Assembly (NCBI GenBank): GCA_012317185.1
Contig: CP048838.1
Span: forward strand, 2,356,001-2,420,000
Source: [Clostridium] innocuum
Lineage (GTDB): Bacteria; Bacillota_I; Bacilli_A; Erysipelotrichales; Erysipelotrichaceae
Direction of reading: 5' to 3'
DNA: 64,000 nt
Of the stretch, positions 8,736 through 17,489 are shown piece after piece. The notes under the pieces were generated by a model. The model was given only the letters and a program-made list of their open reading frames with translations, did not search any database and was not told where the DNA came from. How positions within the stretch are numbered: position 1 is the stretch's first letter; each line of letters starts with the position of its first letter. Both the position numbers and the translations under genes were made by a program.

Positions 8736-9269
8736 TTATTTTTTCTGCCGTATCCGCAATCGGCTTTTATGCAGCTGTCGCAGTGCTTCACTGCATGCAT
8801 TTACCTGAAACCACTGTTCAAGCAGACAGAGAAAACACGAAACCATGGAGAACAAAAGAAGGTGCTCCATAATCATCATGCAGATTTCTCTTGTCAGTCC
8901 GCTTGTCTGCACGAAATGCAGGTAAAGCAGTGCTGCTCCTGTATACAGCAAGGTGAACAGCTGAAGTGACGCGGTCACGGAAACAAGCTCACCACCGTAA
9001 GAAAGCAGCGCTTTTTTTCTTCTTTGAAAGAGCAGGGCAATTACAATGCATCCGATAGCGAAGCCACCGCCCAAAACAGCTCTGCGAAGCAATGCCTCAG
9101 CAGTGTCTGCGTGCAGATAGAGCAGAATGCCGTAAAGCGGTAAATCCAGCAGAAGAAAGATCACCAGTGCAGGGATACGGCAAATGAGAAGGCGATGTCT
9201 GGCTTGCAGTAGTAAGACGCTGCAGGCACTGCCTGTCAGAAGGATTGCGGCAACATTCAATGCTTGCAT
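8736..9269 (-). CDS. Five-helix membrane protein of unknown function
   Basis: A 177 aa hydrophobic protein beginning MQALNVAAILL at ATG 9269 with GGAGGG eight bases upstream. It overlaps the end of the upstream gene by 13 bases, so the two are surely co-transcribed and probably coupled. Predicted helices are near residues 3-21, 28-52, 64-81, 92-118 and 130-152, followed by a short, strongly basic cytoplasmic tail (HKSRLRIRQKK). I recognise no family. The tight overlap suggests it is a partner of the large coiled-coil membrane protein encoded just upstream. Confidence 0.55.
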   Translation of the reverse strand: MQALNVAAILLTGSACSVLLLQARHRLLICRIPALVIFLLLDLPLYGILLYLHADTAEALLRRAVLGGGFAIGCIVIALLFQRRKKALLSYGGELVSVTASLQLFTLLYTGAALLYLHFVQTSGLTREICMMIMEHLLLFSMVSCFLCLLEQWFQVNACSEALRQLHKSRLRIRQKK

Positions 9270-11323
9270 TCCATCATCCCTCCCTTCATTTCCGATAACA
9301 GCCTCTGCTGATGCAGTACCGCAAGAAGATGCTGCTGCAGCCACAGTAGCAGGTCGCTGCTCATGATGTATACATAATCCTCCTGTAAAAGTCCCACATC
9401 CTCATGAAAGCTATAATACTGTATTTTCATCTGATGCAGATCCTGTATGGATATGGTGTTTAACTGATGCAGAGTTAGCAGGACAGCATTGATTGCATGA
9501 TACCCGGGCTGTTCAACACTTTGTCGCGCAGCCATCATAACGTAACCATCCTCCTTCGCAAAGGGTACCTCCTGATAAAGCTGTATATAGGTGTTCAGAT
9601 AGGAGAGAACCTCACATACATAGATTCGAATGTCCTTGTGCTGTACCGGAAGCTGTGAAGCCGCAGCATAATACAGCTGTTCCAGCAATTCTTCTTCCGG
9701 ATCCCCGCCGTGTTTTTTTCTGCCATGCAGTGCTGAGTTGTAACGGTTGATCCAGAAAAACGGCAGAATAGCCGATATGACATCAACCAGCGATGCGATC
9801 AGAAAGCAGATCAGCGCTGTATTGCGCGCCGCCTGCGATTGTGTAAAGCGCGAAAATGCAATTACCGTTATATCTGTGAAGGAATGATGCTTCTGATAGC
9901 TTTCATCAAGTGTTTTCATAATCCTGTTCACCGCTTCTTTATCCAAGGCCTGCAATACCTTAGCATGCTCTTTTAATGCATAATAGCTGTCGGATATCTG
10001 AAGCTCCAGATCGATACGGAATTTCTGATATTCCTCCTGATGCATATTGCGGAATGGCAGAAAGGCACTCAGCAGACTGGAAACCGTGGATCCCTTTTCC
10101 TGCTGGTCAGAGCCCAGAATGTTATGTTTCTGCTGCAGCTTTTGAATATCCGTAAGGGTAAGCTTTTGAAATTCACGGTACTGCCCCACCATTTGAATAA
10201 CCTGATCCAGACTTATATTCAGCGTTTTCAAATCCTTCATGCCTTCCGCATCAGCTTCCTTCAAAAAGGCGTTCAGTGTATCCAGTAAATGATTGTAGGA
10301 CATCGTCAGATTCTGAAATTCGGTATATGCCTTTTGTGAAGGCTGCTGACGGGTTTCAGCAGACAGCTCATCCAGCTCTTTTTTCATATGCTTCATACTC
10401 GTAGAACTGCTTGCGTTCTGCAGCTGCTTGATAGCTGCTTTCAGCTTTTCAGCCTTCTCCTCATTATCTGCAATCTTCTCCAGAGCCCTGGTCAGCTCCT
10501 TTTGATCCGTAGTCTGTGTAACACTGCTTCCTCCATCACTCTGCTGTGATGTGGTTACCGAGGTGGAAGGCTGGATGTTCTGAAGCGTACCGGATTTTTT
10601 CTGAATGGATGCGATAGCACTGTCCGTGATCTGTATCAGCTGGTTTGCCTGATTCTGCAAAGAATTCAACGCTCGCTCATAGGACACGTAATCTCCATAC
10701 AGCGTGCGCAGCTCATCCTTGGCTGCTGCAAAGCTGCTCTGATATTCCTTATACTGATTTTTATAATCATTCAGTGGCGATATTGTATTATTGATGATTC
10801 CGACATAGGATGTAAGTACGGAAATACAGACAATCATAAGAAATATCATATAGCGTGTCGGCTTCATATGTGCATGCTGTCCGGCCTGTTTACTGAAGTA
10901 AAACAACAAAACCTGAACAACCAGCGCAAACAAAAACGGTGCCAGCGGATTGAGATCGAGCAGATAATAGCGAGCGCCGCGATAGGTTGTTGTCAGCGAT
11001 ATCAGCTGCAGAGCAAAGGTCGCAAACAGTATAATCGTTGTTGCATGCTGACCGGTTCTTGCATTTCTGGGAAATAAAATATCCCTTATCTGCTGACTCT
11101 GTTCATCCTCCATGCGCAATATCTGTTTTCTGCTTTTCTGATTCTTCTGACGCAGCTGACAATCCTCTATTCGCTCCCATACCCTCTGCTTCAGCAAAGA
11201 AGCGAGCACACCTACACCGCGCAAACCCTTTTTCATACTGTTATACAGAGATAGAAACAGCTGTCCGATATCCTGCAGCGGATGAAACCCATGCTGCCTT
11301 CGTTCTTTTTTTTCTTGTTCCAT
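9257..11323 (-). CDS. Large coiled-coil membrane protein of unknown function
   Basis: A 688 aa protein starting MEQEKKERRQHGF at 11323 behind AAGGAGG. Layout: basic cytosolic N-terminus (1-92), three helices (about 96-112, 127-144, 157-178), a long Gln/Ser/Lys-rich helical and coiled-coil region (about 185-500), one more helix (about 535-560, ICFLIASLVDVISAILPFFW), and a 130-residue C-terminal domain. The topology places the coiled coil on one side of the membrane between helices 3 and 4. This resembles DUF4407-type proteins in outline only; I cannot claim homology. It forms a two-gene operon with the five-helix protein (13-base overlap). Confidence 0.6.
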   Translation of the reverse strand: MEQEKKERRQHGFHPLQDIGQLFLSLYNSMKKGLRGVGVLASLLKQRVWERIEDCQLRQKNQKSRKQILRMEDEQSQQIRDILFPRNARTGQHATTIILFATFALQLISLTTTYRGARYYLLDLNPLAPFLFALVVQVLLFYFSKQAGQHAHMKPTRYMIFLMIVCISVLTSYVGIINNTISPLNDYKNQYKEYQSSFAAAKDELRTLYGDYVSYERALNSLQNQANQLIQITDSAIASIQKKSGTLQNIQPSTSVTTSQQSDGGSSVTQTTDQKELTRALEKIADNEEKAEKLKAAIKQLQNASSSTSMKHMKKELDELSAETRQQPSQKAYTEFQNLTMSYNHLLDTLNAFLKEADAEGMKDLKTLNISLDQVIQMVGQYREFQKLTLTDIQKLQQKHNILGSDQQEKGSTVSSLLSAFLPFRNMHQEEYQKFRIDLELQISDSYYALKEHAKVLQALDKEAVNRIMKTLDESYQKHHSFTDITVIAFSRFTQSQAARNTALICFLIASLVDVISAILPFFWINRYNSALHGRKKHGGDPEEELLEQLYYAAASQLPVQHKDIRIYVCEVLSYLNTYIQLYQEVPFAKEDGYVMMAARQSVEQPGYHAINAVLLTLHQLNTISIQDLHQMKIQYYSFHEDVGLLQEDYVYIMSSDLLLWLQQHLLAVLHQQRLLSEMKGGMMECKH

Positions 11324-11521
11324 AAAGCCTCCTTTTCCCCTATTGGTATTATAAATAACGAAATTTAAGGAACCTGGTAAAAAAAACAAAAGATTTTCTA
11401 AAGAAAAGACAGCATACGGTTACTTTTATGAATTTCTGATATAAACAATTACAATAATACACCGCCTAACTAAAGACGACGTATGGATACTGTACAGCTA
11501 ACCCTGTGTGCTTAACATAAA

Positions 11522-11557
11522 AAAACTGCTGCGGATATGCGTCCGTACAGCAGTTTT
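11522..11557 (-). terminator. Terminator of the groESL operon
   Basis: Stem AAAACTGCTG (11548-11557 read in minus) / CAGCAGTTTT (11522-11531), with an inner CGGA/TCCG helix and a T run. It lies 20 bases past the groEL stop. Confidence 0.8.
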
Positions 11558-11576
11558 ATATCACCATAGCTTGTTC

Positions 11577-13196
11577 TTAGTACATTGGTCCGGCAGGCAT
11601 TGGAGGTACCGGTGCCTCTTTTTCCTTAATTGCTGCAACACCAGCTTCTGTCGTCAGGAACAGAGCGGAAATACTTGCAGAATTGAGAAGTGCACTTCTT
11701 GTTACTTTTGTAGGGTCAATGATGCCTTCCTTGAACATATCCACCCAGTTTCCATTCTTCGCATCGAAACCGATGTTTTCTTTTGCAGTTTTCTGCTGTT
11801 CAACAATCTCTTCCGCATTGTATCCTGCATTCTCTGCAATCTGTGCAATTGGTGCCAGCAGTGCATCCATGACAACCTTGATACCCTTCTGAACATCCAC
11901 AACATCGGATTTCAGTTCATCCTTTAATGCGATATAAGCTTCAACCAGAGCAGCACCGCCACCGATTACGATACCTTCCGCAACCGCAGCACGTGTTGCA
12001 TTCAAAGCATCCTCGATACGCAGCTTCTTTTCTTTCAGCTCGCTTTCTGTAGTTGCTCCAACCTTGATGATGGCAACACCATTGCTCAGCTTACCAAGAC
12101 GCTCTGCATAACGCTTCTTGTCGTAATCACTCTTGCAATTTTCCATCTGTGCACTGATTTCTTTTACACGTGCGTCAATAGCATCTTTAGAGCCGTTACC
12201 ACCAATCATTGTCGTATTGTCTTTTGTTACAACTACCTTCTTAACAGTTCCCAAATCTTCCAGCTTCATCTCCTTCAGATCCATGCTTAAATCCTTGGAA
12301 TAGAAGTTTGCGCCTGTCAGAATTGCGATATCCTTCAGAATTTCCTTCTGGTTATCACCGAAGCCAGGTGCCTTGGTAGCTACTACATTAAAGGTACCAC
12401 GCAGCTTGTTAACAACCAATGTGGAAGTAACTTCATTTTCAATATCATCTGCAATCAGCAGCAGCGGTTTGTTTGTCTGGACAACCTGCTCCAGAACAGG
12501 CAGGATTTCCTGTACATTATTGATTTTCTGGTCAGTGATCAGCACATATGCATTTTCCAGCTCAGCCTGCATTTTTTCATGATCGCTTACCATATATGGA
12601 GATACATAGCCCTTGTCATACTGCATACCTTCACTGATTTCCAGCTCTGTATCAAATCCATTGGATTCATCAACGGAAATTACACCGTTGCGTCCAACCT
12701 TTTCCATAGACTCGGCAATGATCTTGCCAACTTCCTTGCTTCCGCTGGAAATTGCTGCTACGCTTGCAATATCATTACTCGTTTCCACCTTGCGGGATTT
12801 TTCCAGAATATGCTTTGCTGCTTCCTTGCTTGCGTATTCAATTCCCTCTCTCATCAGGACAGGATTTGCTCCCTTTTCCACCTGACGAAGACCGTTGCTG
12901 ATCATGCTCTGTGCCAGAATAGTAGCAGTGGTTGTACCATCACCGGCAGTATCATTGGTTTTGTTCGCAACCTCATATACCAGCTTGGCACCCATATTTT
13001 CAAACTTGTCTTCCAGCTCGATTTCCTTTGCGATGCTGACACCGTCATTGGTGATCAGCGGTGATCCGTATTCTTTCTCCAAAACGACATTACGTCCCTT
13101 TGGTCCAAGTGTTACACGTACTGCATCTGCCAGTACATTCACACCATTCAGCATTGCTGTTCTTGCATCTTTTGAAAAACGTACTTCTTTTGCCAT
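11577..13196 (-). CDS. groL: Chaperonin GroEL (60 kDa)
   Basis: A 539 aa group I chaperonin subunit, full length for the family. It begins AKEVRFSKDARTAML and has the conserved VTLGPKGRNVVLEK and AGDGTTTATILAQ ATP-binding segments (catalytic Asp in DGTTT). The apical domain contains SEGMQYDKGYVSPYM, and the equatorial GGAALVEAY block follows. The C-terminus ends PMPAGPMY instead of the common GGM repeat tail. It folds proteins in the tetradecameric cage with GroES. It lies 22 bases downstream of groS in one operon controlled by two CIRCE operators. Confidence 0.97.
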   Translation of the reverse strand: MAKEVRFSKDARTAMLNGVNVLADAVRVTLGPKGRNVVLEKEYGSPLITNDGVSIAKEIELEDKFENMGAKLVYEVANKTNDTAGDGTTTATILAQSMISNGLRQVEKGANPVLMREGIEYASKEAAKHILEKSRKVETSNDIASVAAISSGSKEVGKIIAESMEKVGRNGVISVDESNGFDTELEISEGMQYDKGYVSPYMVSDHEKMQAELENAYVLITDQKINNVQEILPVLEQVVQTNKPLLLIADDIENEVTSTLVVNKLRGTFNVVATKAPGFGDNQKEILKDIAILTGANFYSKDLSMDLKEMKLEDLGTVKKVVVTKDNTTMIGGNGSKDAIDARVKEISAQMENCKSDYDKKRYAERLGKLSNGVAIIKVGATTESELKEKKLRIEDALNATRAAVAEGIVIGGGAALVEAYIALKDELKSDVVDVQKGIKVVMDALLAPIAQIAENAGYNAEEIVEQQKTAKENIGFDAKNGNWVDMFKEGIIDPTKVTRSALLNSASISALFLTTEAGVAAIKEKEAPVPPMPAGPMY

Positions 13197-13218
13197 GTTC
13201 CTTACCTCCTGTTATGTT

Positions 13219-13485
13219 TTATGCTAATACTGCTAAGATATCTTCTGCTTCTATAATAATGTATTCTTCTTCATCCAGCTTTACATTTGTACCAGAGTAC
13301 TCTTTATATACCACCTTGTCATTCTCTTTGATATCAGCCTTGCTGTCAGGTCCGATTGCTACCACCGTTGCGTAGCTTGGTACATTCTTTGCATTGTCAG
13401 TCAGGATAATTCCGCTCGCTGTCGTCGTTTCCTTCTCTGCCTTTTCTTTCTTCAAAATGACGTTATCGTGTAATGGTTTCAACAT
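13219..13485 (-). CDS. groS: Co-chaperonin GroES
   Basis: An 88 aa co-chaperonin beginning MLKPLHDNVILKKEKAEKET. The mobile loop TTASGIILTDNAK (about 21-33) binds the GroEL apical domain, and the C-terminal half carries YKEYSGTNVKLDEEEYIIIE. It caps the GroEL cavity as a heptamer. It is the first gene of the operon, preceded by a SigA promoter embedded between two CIRCE elements, the standard HrcA-controlled arrangement. Confidence 0.97.
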   Translation of the reverse strand: MLKPLHDNVILKKEKAEKETTTASGIILTDNAKNVPSYATVVAIGPDSKADIKENDKVVYKEYSGTNVKLDEEEYIIIEAEDILAVLA

Positions 13486-13506
13486 ATAAAAATACCTCCT
13501 TGTCTT

Positions 13507-13533
13507 TTAGCACTCGCAGTTCTCAACTGCTAA
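13507..13533. promoter_or_regulatory. CIRCE operator 1 (HrcA site) of groESL
   Basis: TTAGCACTC-N9-AACTGCTAA. The left half is a perfect CIRCE arm; the right half matches 7 of 9 positions of GAGTGCTAA. It lies just downstream of the -10 box, at the expected start of transcription. Confidence 0.85.
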
Positions 13534-13541
13534 CACATACT

Positions 13542-13569
13542 ATTATACTCAAAATTAGCACTTTGGCAA
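13542..13569 (-). promoter_or_regulatory. groESL promoter
   Basis: Minus-strand -35 TTGCCA (13564-13569), 16 bp spacer, -10 TATAAT (13542-13547). The -35 lies inside CIRCE 2, and CIRCE 1 starts eight bases past the -10. Confidence 0.8.
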
Positions 13570-13581
13570 GAGGATTGCTAA
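13555..13581. promoter_or_regulatory. CIRCE operator 2 (HrcA site) of groESL
   Basis: TTAGCACTT-N9-GATTGCTAA: each arm differs from the consensus at a single position. It covers the -35 box, so HrcA binding at both sites would bracket the promoter. Confidence 0.85.
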
Positions 13582-13708
13582 AAAAAGATGAGAAAATTTT
13601 TATTGCGAATTCCGGAGGCTTAGTTTTCTTAGATTTCAGGTAACATCTGTATGGCCCCTGTAAGGGCTGGTTACGCAGTATTCTATGCAGAAGCGCTGCA
13701 GCATATGC

Positions 13709-13737
13709 AAAAAGAACCCGTTGCTCAGAACGGATCC
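13709..13737 (-). terminator. Terminator downstream of the thrS operon
   Basis: Minus-strand stem GGATCCGTT / AACGGGTTC with a CTGAGC loop and a run of five T. It is about 110 bases past the stop of the lipoprotein gene. The rest of 13582-13850 holds no supportable gene. Confidence 0.6.
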
Positions 13738-13850
13738 CTTTTATTTGATTTATCTTCAATTCTTTGCTCTTTATAAGTTACAGCACTCAATCACGCATAG
13801 CATGTGGTGTCGGATGTTGTCTTACGGAATGAAGGAAGCAATCAAACAAA

Positions 13851-14786
13851 TTATTTTGTATAGGCAGAGTCCTTTAATGTGATGGCAAACTGCTTCAGAA
13901 ACAATGCAATATCCTTTTGCACATCTGTTGCCTTTTCAAACCGGATATTCTGACGCTTCCATGTTTTCTGTGCAATCTGAACACTTGGAATTCCCAGCTT
14001 TTCCACTGTCGCGGTTTCAACAGCCCCGGCAATTGAGGTGTCACCCGCCTTTTTCACAAATGCCTCCGCTTCCTTTCTGTAAGCGGCAACCTTCTCCTCG
14101 CTGCCCTTCTTAATAAACAATGCAGCCTGCGGATATCCGCTTTGCTCCATGTTATTTGCTGCCTTATATTCCTTCTGCAGATCCTTCAAAACCTTGAGTT
14201 CAATTCCTTTTTCCTTCGCCTTTGCAATGGTTGCAGTAGCAGCAGGCTCTGCCAGAAGACCAACAGTAGCCTTTTTACTCAGCAGCTGTGCCTGCACTTC
14301 ATTTGCAGAATTGAAATAACGGATTTCAGGAGTAAACGACGATATATCCATACTGCTTTCCAATACCTTCTGCGGAACCGCCTTTTCACCGAAGGCCGCA
14401 AACATTCCCTCTTTCTGTAAATCTGCTTCATCACTTCCGATAATATACAGATTGCCCCATGTGACGACAGAGTCCAGAAGATACGCACTCTTATCCTTGG
14501 AAAGCAGCGCTGCTCCCAGGTTGATCGGAGCTATGATCGCATCATACTCACCATCCTTTTTCGCAAGCTGTGCACGCAATACATCCGTTCCGTCAACGGT
14601 ATCGATGGTTACGTTCTGATTACCGTAAAGCCCAAGCACGGACAGAGACGGTGCTCCCATAGGCGCCAGAATTTTGATAGGCTCCTCTTTTTTAGATTTC
14701 TTTTCTTCCTGCTTGCTGCTCTGGGTGCTACAGGCTGTCATCGAAACAGCCAGTATTGCTGCAAGCGCCCCCTTAAGCAGCTTCAT
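13851..14786 (-). CDS. ABC transporter substrate-binding lipoprotein (NMT1/TauT-like)
   Basis: A 311 aa lipoprotein with signal peptide MKLLKGALAAILAVSMTAC (lipobox SMTAC, Cys19) followed by a charged Lys/Glu linker. The mature part begins IKILAPMGAPSLSVLGLYG, like the first strand of SsuA/ThiY/TauA-type binding proteins; the later motifs (YDAIIAPINLGAALLSK, GLLAEPAATATIAK) also fit that fold. The ligand is unknown. No permease or ATPase accompanies it; instead its start codon overlaps the thrS stop by one base, making it the last gene of a threonine T-box operon. A role in amino acid uptake is therefore possible but unproven. Confidence 0.7.
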   Translation of the reverse strand: MKLLKGALAAILAVSMTACSTQSSKQEEKKSKKEEPIKILAPMGAPSLSVLGLYGNQNVTIDTVDGTDVLRAQLAKKDGEYDAIIAPINLGAALLSKDKSAYLLDSVVTWGNLYIIGSDEADLQKEGMFAAFGEKAVPQKVLESSMDISSFTPEIRYFNSANEVQAQLLSKKATVGLLAEPAATATIAKAKEKGIELKVLKDLQKEYKAANNMEQSGYPQAALFIKKGSEEKVAAYRKEAEAFVKKAGDTSIAGAVETATVEKLGIPSVQIAQKTWKRQNIRFEKATDVQKDIALFLKQFAITLKDSAYTK

Positions 14787-16525
14787 TACAGTTTTTTCTC
14801 CTTCACTGCATTCTCCATCATAGCAATGAAGTCATCCAGTGACATCGTTATAGATTCCCTGCTTTGTGCACGGCGCAGTGTAACACTTCGGTTTTCAATT
14901 TCACCGTCACCGATTACAAGCTGGTACGGAATTTTGGAAAGCTGTGCTTCACGAATACGGTATCCCAGTTTTTCGTTTCTTGCATCCAGCTTACTGCGGA
15001 AGCCAAGTGCACATAATTTCTCATGTACCTCATTTGCATATCCCAGATGCTTCTCATGATGAACCGGAACCACACTGACCTGCTGCGGTGCCAGCCATAC
15101 TGGGAAATGTCCTGCGAAATGCTCAATCAGGATACCGATAAAGCGTTCAATGGAACCGAAGATTACGCGATGAAGCATGACCGGACGTACCTTGGAGCCG
15201 TCTTTTTCAACATAAGTCAAATCAAATCGCTCCGGCAGATTCATGTCCAGCTGAATGGTACCGCACTGCCATTCTCTTCCCAGAGAATCCTTGATATGGA
15301 AATCCAGCTTCGGACCATAGAATGCTCCATCTCCCGGATTCACCTTATAATCCTTTCCTGCATGAACGCAGGCATCTGCCAATGCTTTTTCACTCTGCTC
15401 CCAAATCGCCAGATCTCCAATGTATTTCTTTTCCGGACGTGTAGAAAGCTCGATGCGATAGCTCAGTCCGAACACCGAATATACACGGTCGATAAACTGA
15501 ATCAGCTGCATAACTTCGCTTTCAATCTGATCGGGACGCATAAAGATATGTGCATCATCCTGTGTAAATGTACGGACGCGAAACAATCCGTTTAATGCGC
15601 CGCTTGCCTCATGACGGTGCACCTGTCCGAGCTCTCCCATTCGCAATGGGAGATCCTTATAGGAATGCAGCCCGTTCTTAAACACCAGCAAAGAACCCGG
15701 GCAATTCATCGGTTTGATTGCGAATTCACGATCATCAACCATGGTCGTATACATGTTCTCTTTATAATTTTCCCAGTGACCACTCACTTCCCACAGCTCT
15801 TTGCTCATCATGATTGGTGTTTTGATAAACTGATAGTTTTCCTTTGTGTGCTCTTCATACCAGAAGTTTTCCAGCAGATTGCGGATAATCATTCCGTTTG
15901 GCAGGAAAAATGGCATACCTGGAGCGAATTCGCTCATCATGAACAATCCAAGCTCTCTTCCCAGCTTTTTGTGATCACGCTTTTTCGCTTCCTCCAGCAG
16001 ATGCAGATGCTCCTCAAGCTCCTCAGCTGTCGGGAAACAGATACCGTAGATTCTCTGCAGCATCTTATTGCTGGCATCTCCCTTCCAGTAGGCACCGGAA
16101 TGCTTCAGCAGCTTGAAATTTTTCAACTGCTTAACTGTATCGACATGTGGTCCCCGACACAGGTCAATGAACTCCCCCTGCTGATAACAGGTGATTGTAC
16201 CATCCTCCAGATCACTGATCAGATCAATTTTGTAGGGGTCATCTTGGAACATTTCCAAAGCCTCTTCCTTGGAAATCTCCTTTCGTACGATACGCTTGCC
16301 GTCCTTGGCAATCTTTTTCATTTCCTTTTCGATTTTCGCAAGATCCTCTTCCTTAATTACTTCATCACCCAGGTCAATATCATAATAGAAGCCCTCACTG
16401 ATGACCGGCCCTACCCAGAATTTTGCCTGTGGATACAAACGCTTTACCGCCTGTGCCATCATATGTGCACAGGAATGATTCAGCCTGCTTAATTCCTCAT
16501 GCTCTTTAATATCAATCATATTCAT
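14786..16525 (-). CDS. thrS: Threonyl-tRNA synthetase lacking the N-terminal TGS domain
   Basis: A 579 aa class II aminoacyl-tRNA synthetase that charges tRNA-Thr. The editing domain is intact (HSCAH near residues 18-22, CRGPHV further on), and the catalytic core shows motif 2 RHEASGALNGLFRVRTFTQDD, zinc ligand region KPMNCPGS and motif 3 GSIERFIGILIEH. The C-terminal anticodon-binding domain follows. The usual bacterial enzyme is about 640 aa with an N-terminal TGS domain; here translation starts directly at the editing domain. The start overlaps the upstream acetyltransferase gene by 14 bases and its site GGAGGAA lies inside that gene. Expression is under a T-box. Confidence 0.95.
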   Translation of the reverse strand: MNMIDIKEHEELSRLNHSCAHMMAQAVKRLYPQAKFWVGPVISEGFYYDIDLGDEVIKEEDLAKIEKEMKKIAKDGKRIVRKEISKEEALEMFQDDPYKIDLISDLEDGTITCYQQGEFIDLCRGPHVDTVKQLKNFKLLKHSGAYWKGDASNKMLQRIYGICFPTAEELEEHLHLLEEAKKRDHKKLGRELGLFMMSEFAPGMPFFLPNGMIIRNLLENFWYEEHTKENYQFIKTPIMMSKELWEVSGHWENYKENMYTTMVDDREFAIKPMNCPGSLLVFKNGLHSYKDLPLRMGELGQVHRHEASGALNGLFRVRTFTQDDAHIFMRPDQIESEVMQLIQFIDRVYSVFGLSYRIELSTRPEKKYIGDLAIWEQSEKALADACVHAGKDYKVNPGDGAFYGPKLDFHIKDSLGREWQCGTIQLDMNLPERFDLTYVEKDGSKVRPVMLHRVIFGSIERFIGILIEHFAGHFPVWLAPQQVSVVPVHHEKHLGYANEVHEKLCALGFRSKLDARNEKLGYRIREAQLSKIPYQLVIGDGEIENRSVTLRRAQSRESITMSLDDFIAMMENAVKEKKL

Positions 16526-17036
16526 TTCCTCCTATCCAGAATATATCGTAGCATTCATTTGTTTCCGGTATGCGATAGCTTCGTTCCCAGCATCCACCAG
16601 CGTGCAGAATCGTTTTTTTCGATGCGATATTATCATCGCGACAACTGACCATAACCGCTTGCAGTCCATATTCCCTTTTTGCAAGTACAACTGCCTGCTT
16701 CAGCATCTCTTTGGCGATTCCCTGCCTGCGATATGCCGGAAGCACGCGGTATCCGATGTGCCCGATAAACTTTCTCAGATATGCATTGAGCTCATGCCGC
16801 AATACAAGCGTGGCAACGACTTCACCATGCTGCCTGACAACATACAGACTGCTGGAAACAACACCCTCTGGCAGATTTGCACCGATATGCCAATCTGTCT
16901 GTGCCTTCAGAAAAGCAGACATATCCGCATACTGAAGGCGAAACGGCAAAACATCTGTTTCCTCTGCATCCTTACAGGCATCCTCATAACGCTGCAGGGC
17001 TTCAGCGTCAGAAACTTGTGCCAGTACAAGCTGCAT
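16512..17036 (-). CDS. GNAT-family N-acetyltransferase
   Basis: A 174 aa acetyltransferase starting MQLVLAQVSDAEALQRYEDA at ATG 17036 behind AAGGAG. Acetyl-CoA-binding motif A is IGYRVLPAYRRQGIAKEML (RRQGIA about 103-108), followed by motif B CRDDNIASKKTILHAGG, which resembles RimI/YjcK-like enzymes. The substrate is unknown. It is the first gene after a threonine-type T-box leader and overlaps thrS by 14 bases, so it is co-induced with thrS when threonyl-tRNA is short. Confidence 0.85.
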   Translation of the reverse strand: MQLVLAQVSDAEALQRYEDACKDAEETDVLPFRLQYADMSAFLKAQTDWHIGANLPEGVVSSSLYVVRQHGEVVATLVLRHELNAYLRKFIGHIGYRVLPAYRRQGIAKEMLKQAVVLAKREYGLQAVMVSCRDDNIASKKTILHAGGCWERSYRIPETNECYDIFWIGGNEYD

Positions 17037-17053
17037 ATCATCATCTCCTTCAA

Positions 17054-17278
17054 CAAAAAAAGACTGCATCCAAAGGACGTTCAGTCTTACACGCGGTACC
17101 ACCTTTGTTCATATGATTCCTCATATGCACTCAAACCCGTAACGCAGGCATGCGGCTTTCCCTTTCGGGTGCTACTCCAAGGTAGTAAGATCAGCATTCC
17201 TTCAAAGGACTTTCACCTGCCGTCCTTCTCTCTGCATCAGAATAATGATCCCATGTCCTTTTCCTCGTATTTAACTCC
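17054..17278 (-). promoter_or_regulatory. T-box riboswitch leader (threonine) of the GNAT-thrS operon
   Basis: The minus strand carries the T-box AAAGGTGGTACCGCG (17092-17106) followed by a terminator hairpin, AAGACTGAACGTCC / GGATGCAGTCTT plus seven T (17054-17088). Upstream lie Stem I landmarks (AGAGAG, GGTGA). The specifier region reads CUU-ACU-ACC-UUGGAG; by register with the methionine leader at 61.9 kb the specifier is ACU (17184-17186), and ACC also encodes Thr. Uncharged tRNA-Thr should favour the antiterminator. Confidence 0.85.
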
Positions 17279-17285
17279 TGTCTAT

Positions 17286-17314
17286 TTTATACACCATTCC
17301 AGACGATATGTCAA
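17286..17314 (-). promoter_or_regulatory. Promoter of the thrS T-box operon
   Basis: Minus-strand -35 TTGACA (17309-17314), 17 bp spacer, -10 TATAAA (17286-17291); a near-consensus SigA promoter directly upstream of the T-box leader. Confidence 0.8.
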
Positions 17315-17455
17315 ATACTTCTCCCATAAAAACAAATTCACAATAGTATTCAGAATTTGTAAACATACTTTCAAAATATTCCGTATTTTACAGCTTTTAT
17401 GTATTGCGCTTACAAATTGGTAAATTTTAACAGTTTAATTTCCACTGAAGTCTAG

Positions 17456-17461
17456 TATAAT
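17456..17461 (+). promoter_or_regulatory. Possible -10 box of the recombinase gene
   Basis: TATAAT 28 bp upstream of the chosen start. A weak -35 TTTAAT lies at 17434-17439 with a 16 bp spacer. A 9 bp inverted repeat AATTTGTAA/TTACAAATT (17354-17362, 17410-17418) lies further upstream. Confidence 0.45.
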
Positions 17462-17489
17462 TTTCACGAGCATGGAAAGGAGTATGTAC

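Noticed and set aside
13523..13759. A 78-codon minus-strand frame spanning the groESL promoter and CIRCE elements
   Set aside because: It covers a strong promoter and operators and has no RBS or domain.
15611..16492. Plus-strand open frame (293 codons) opposite thrS
   Set aside because: Antisense to conserved synthetase motifs and without start signals.
17472..17489. Upstream ATGs (17472, 17484) as start of the recombinase
   Set aside because: The SD AAGGAG lies between 17477 and 17482, so only the ATG at 17490 is correctly spaced.
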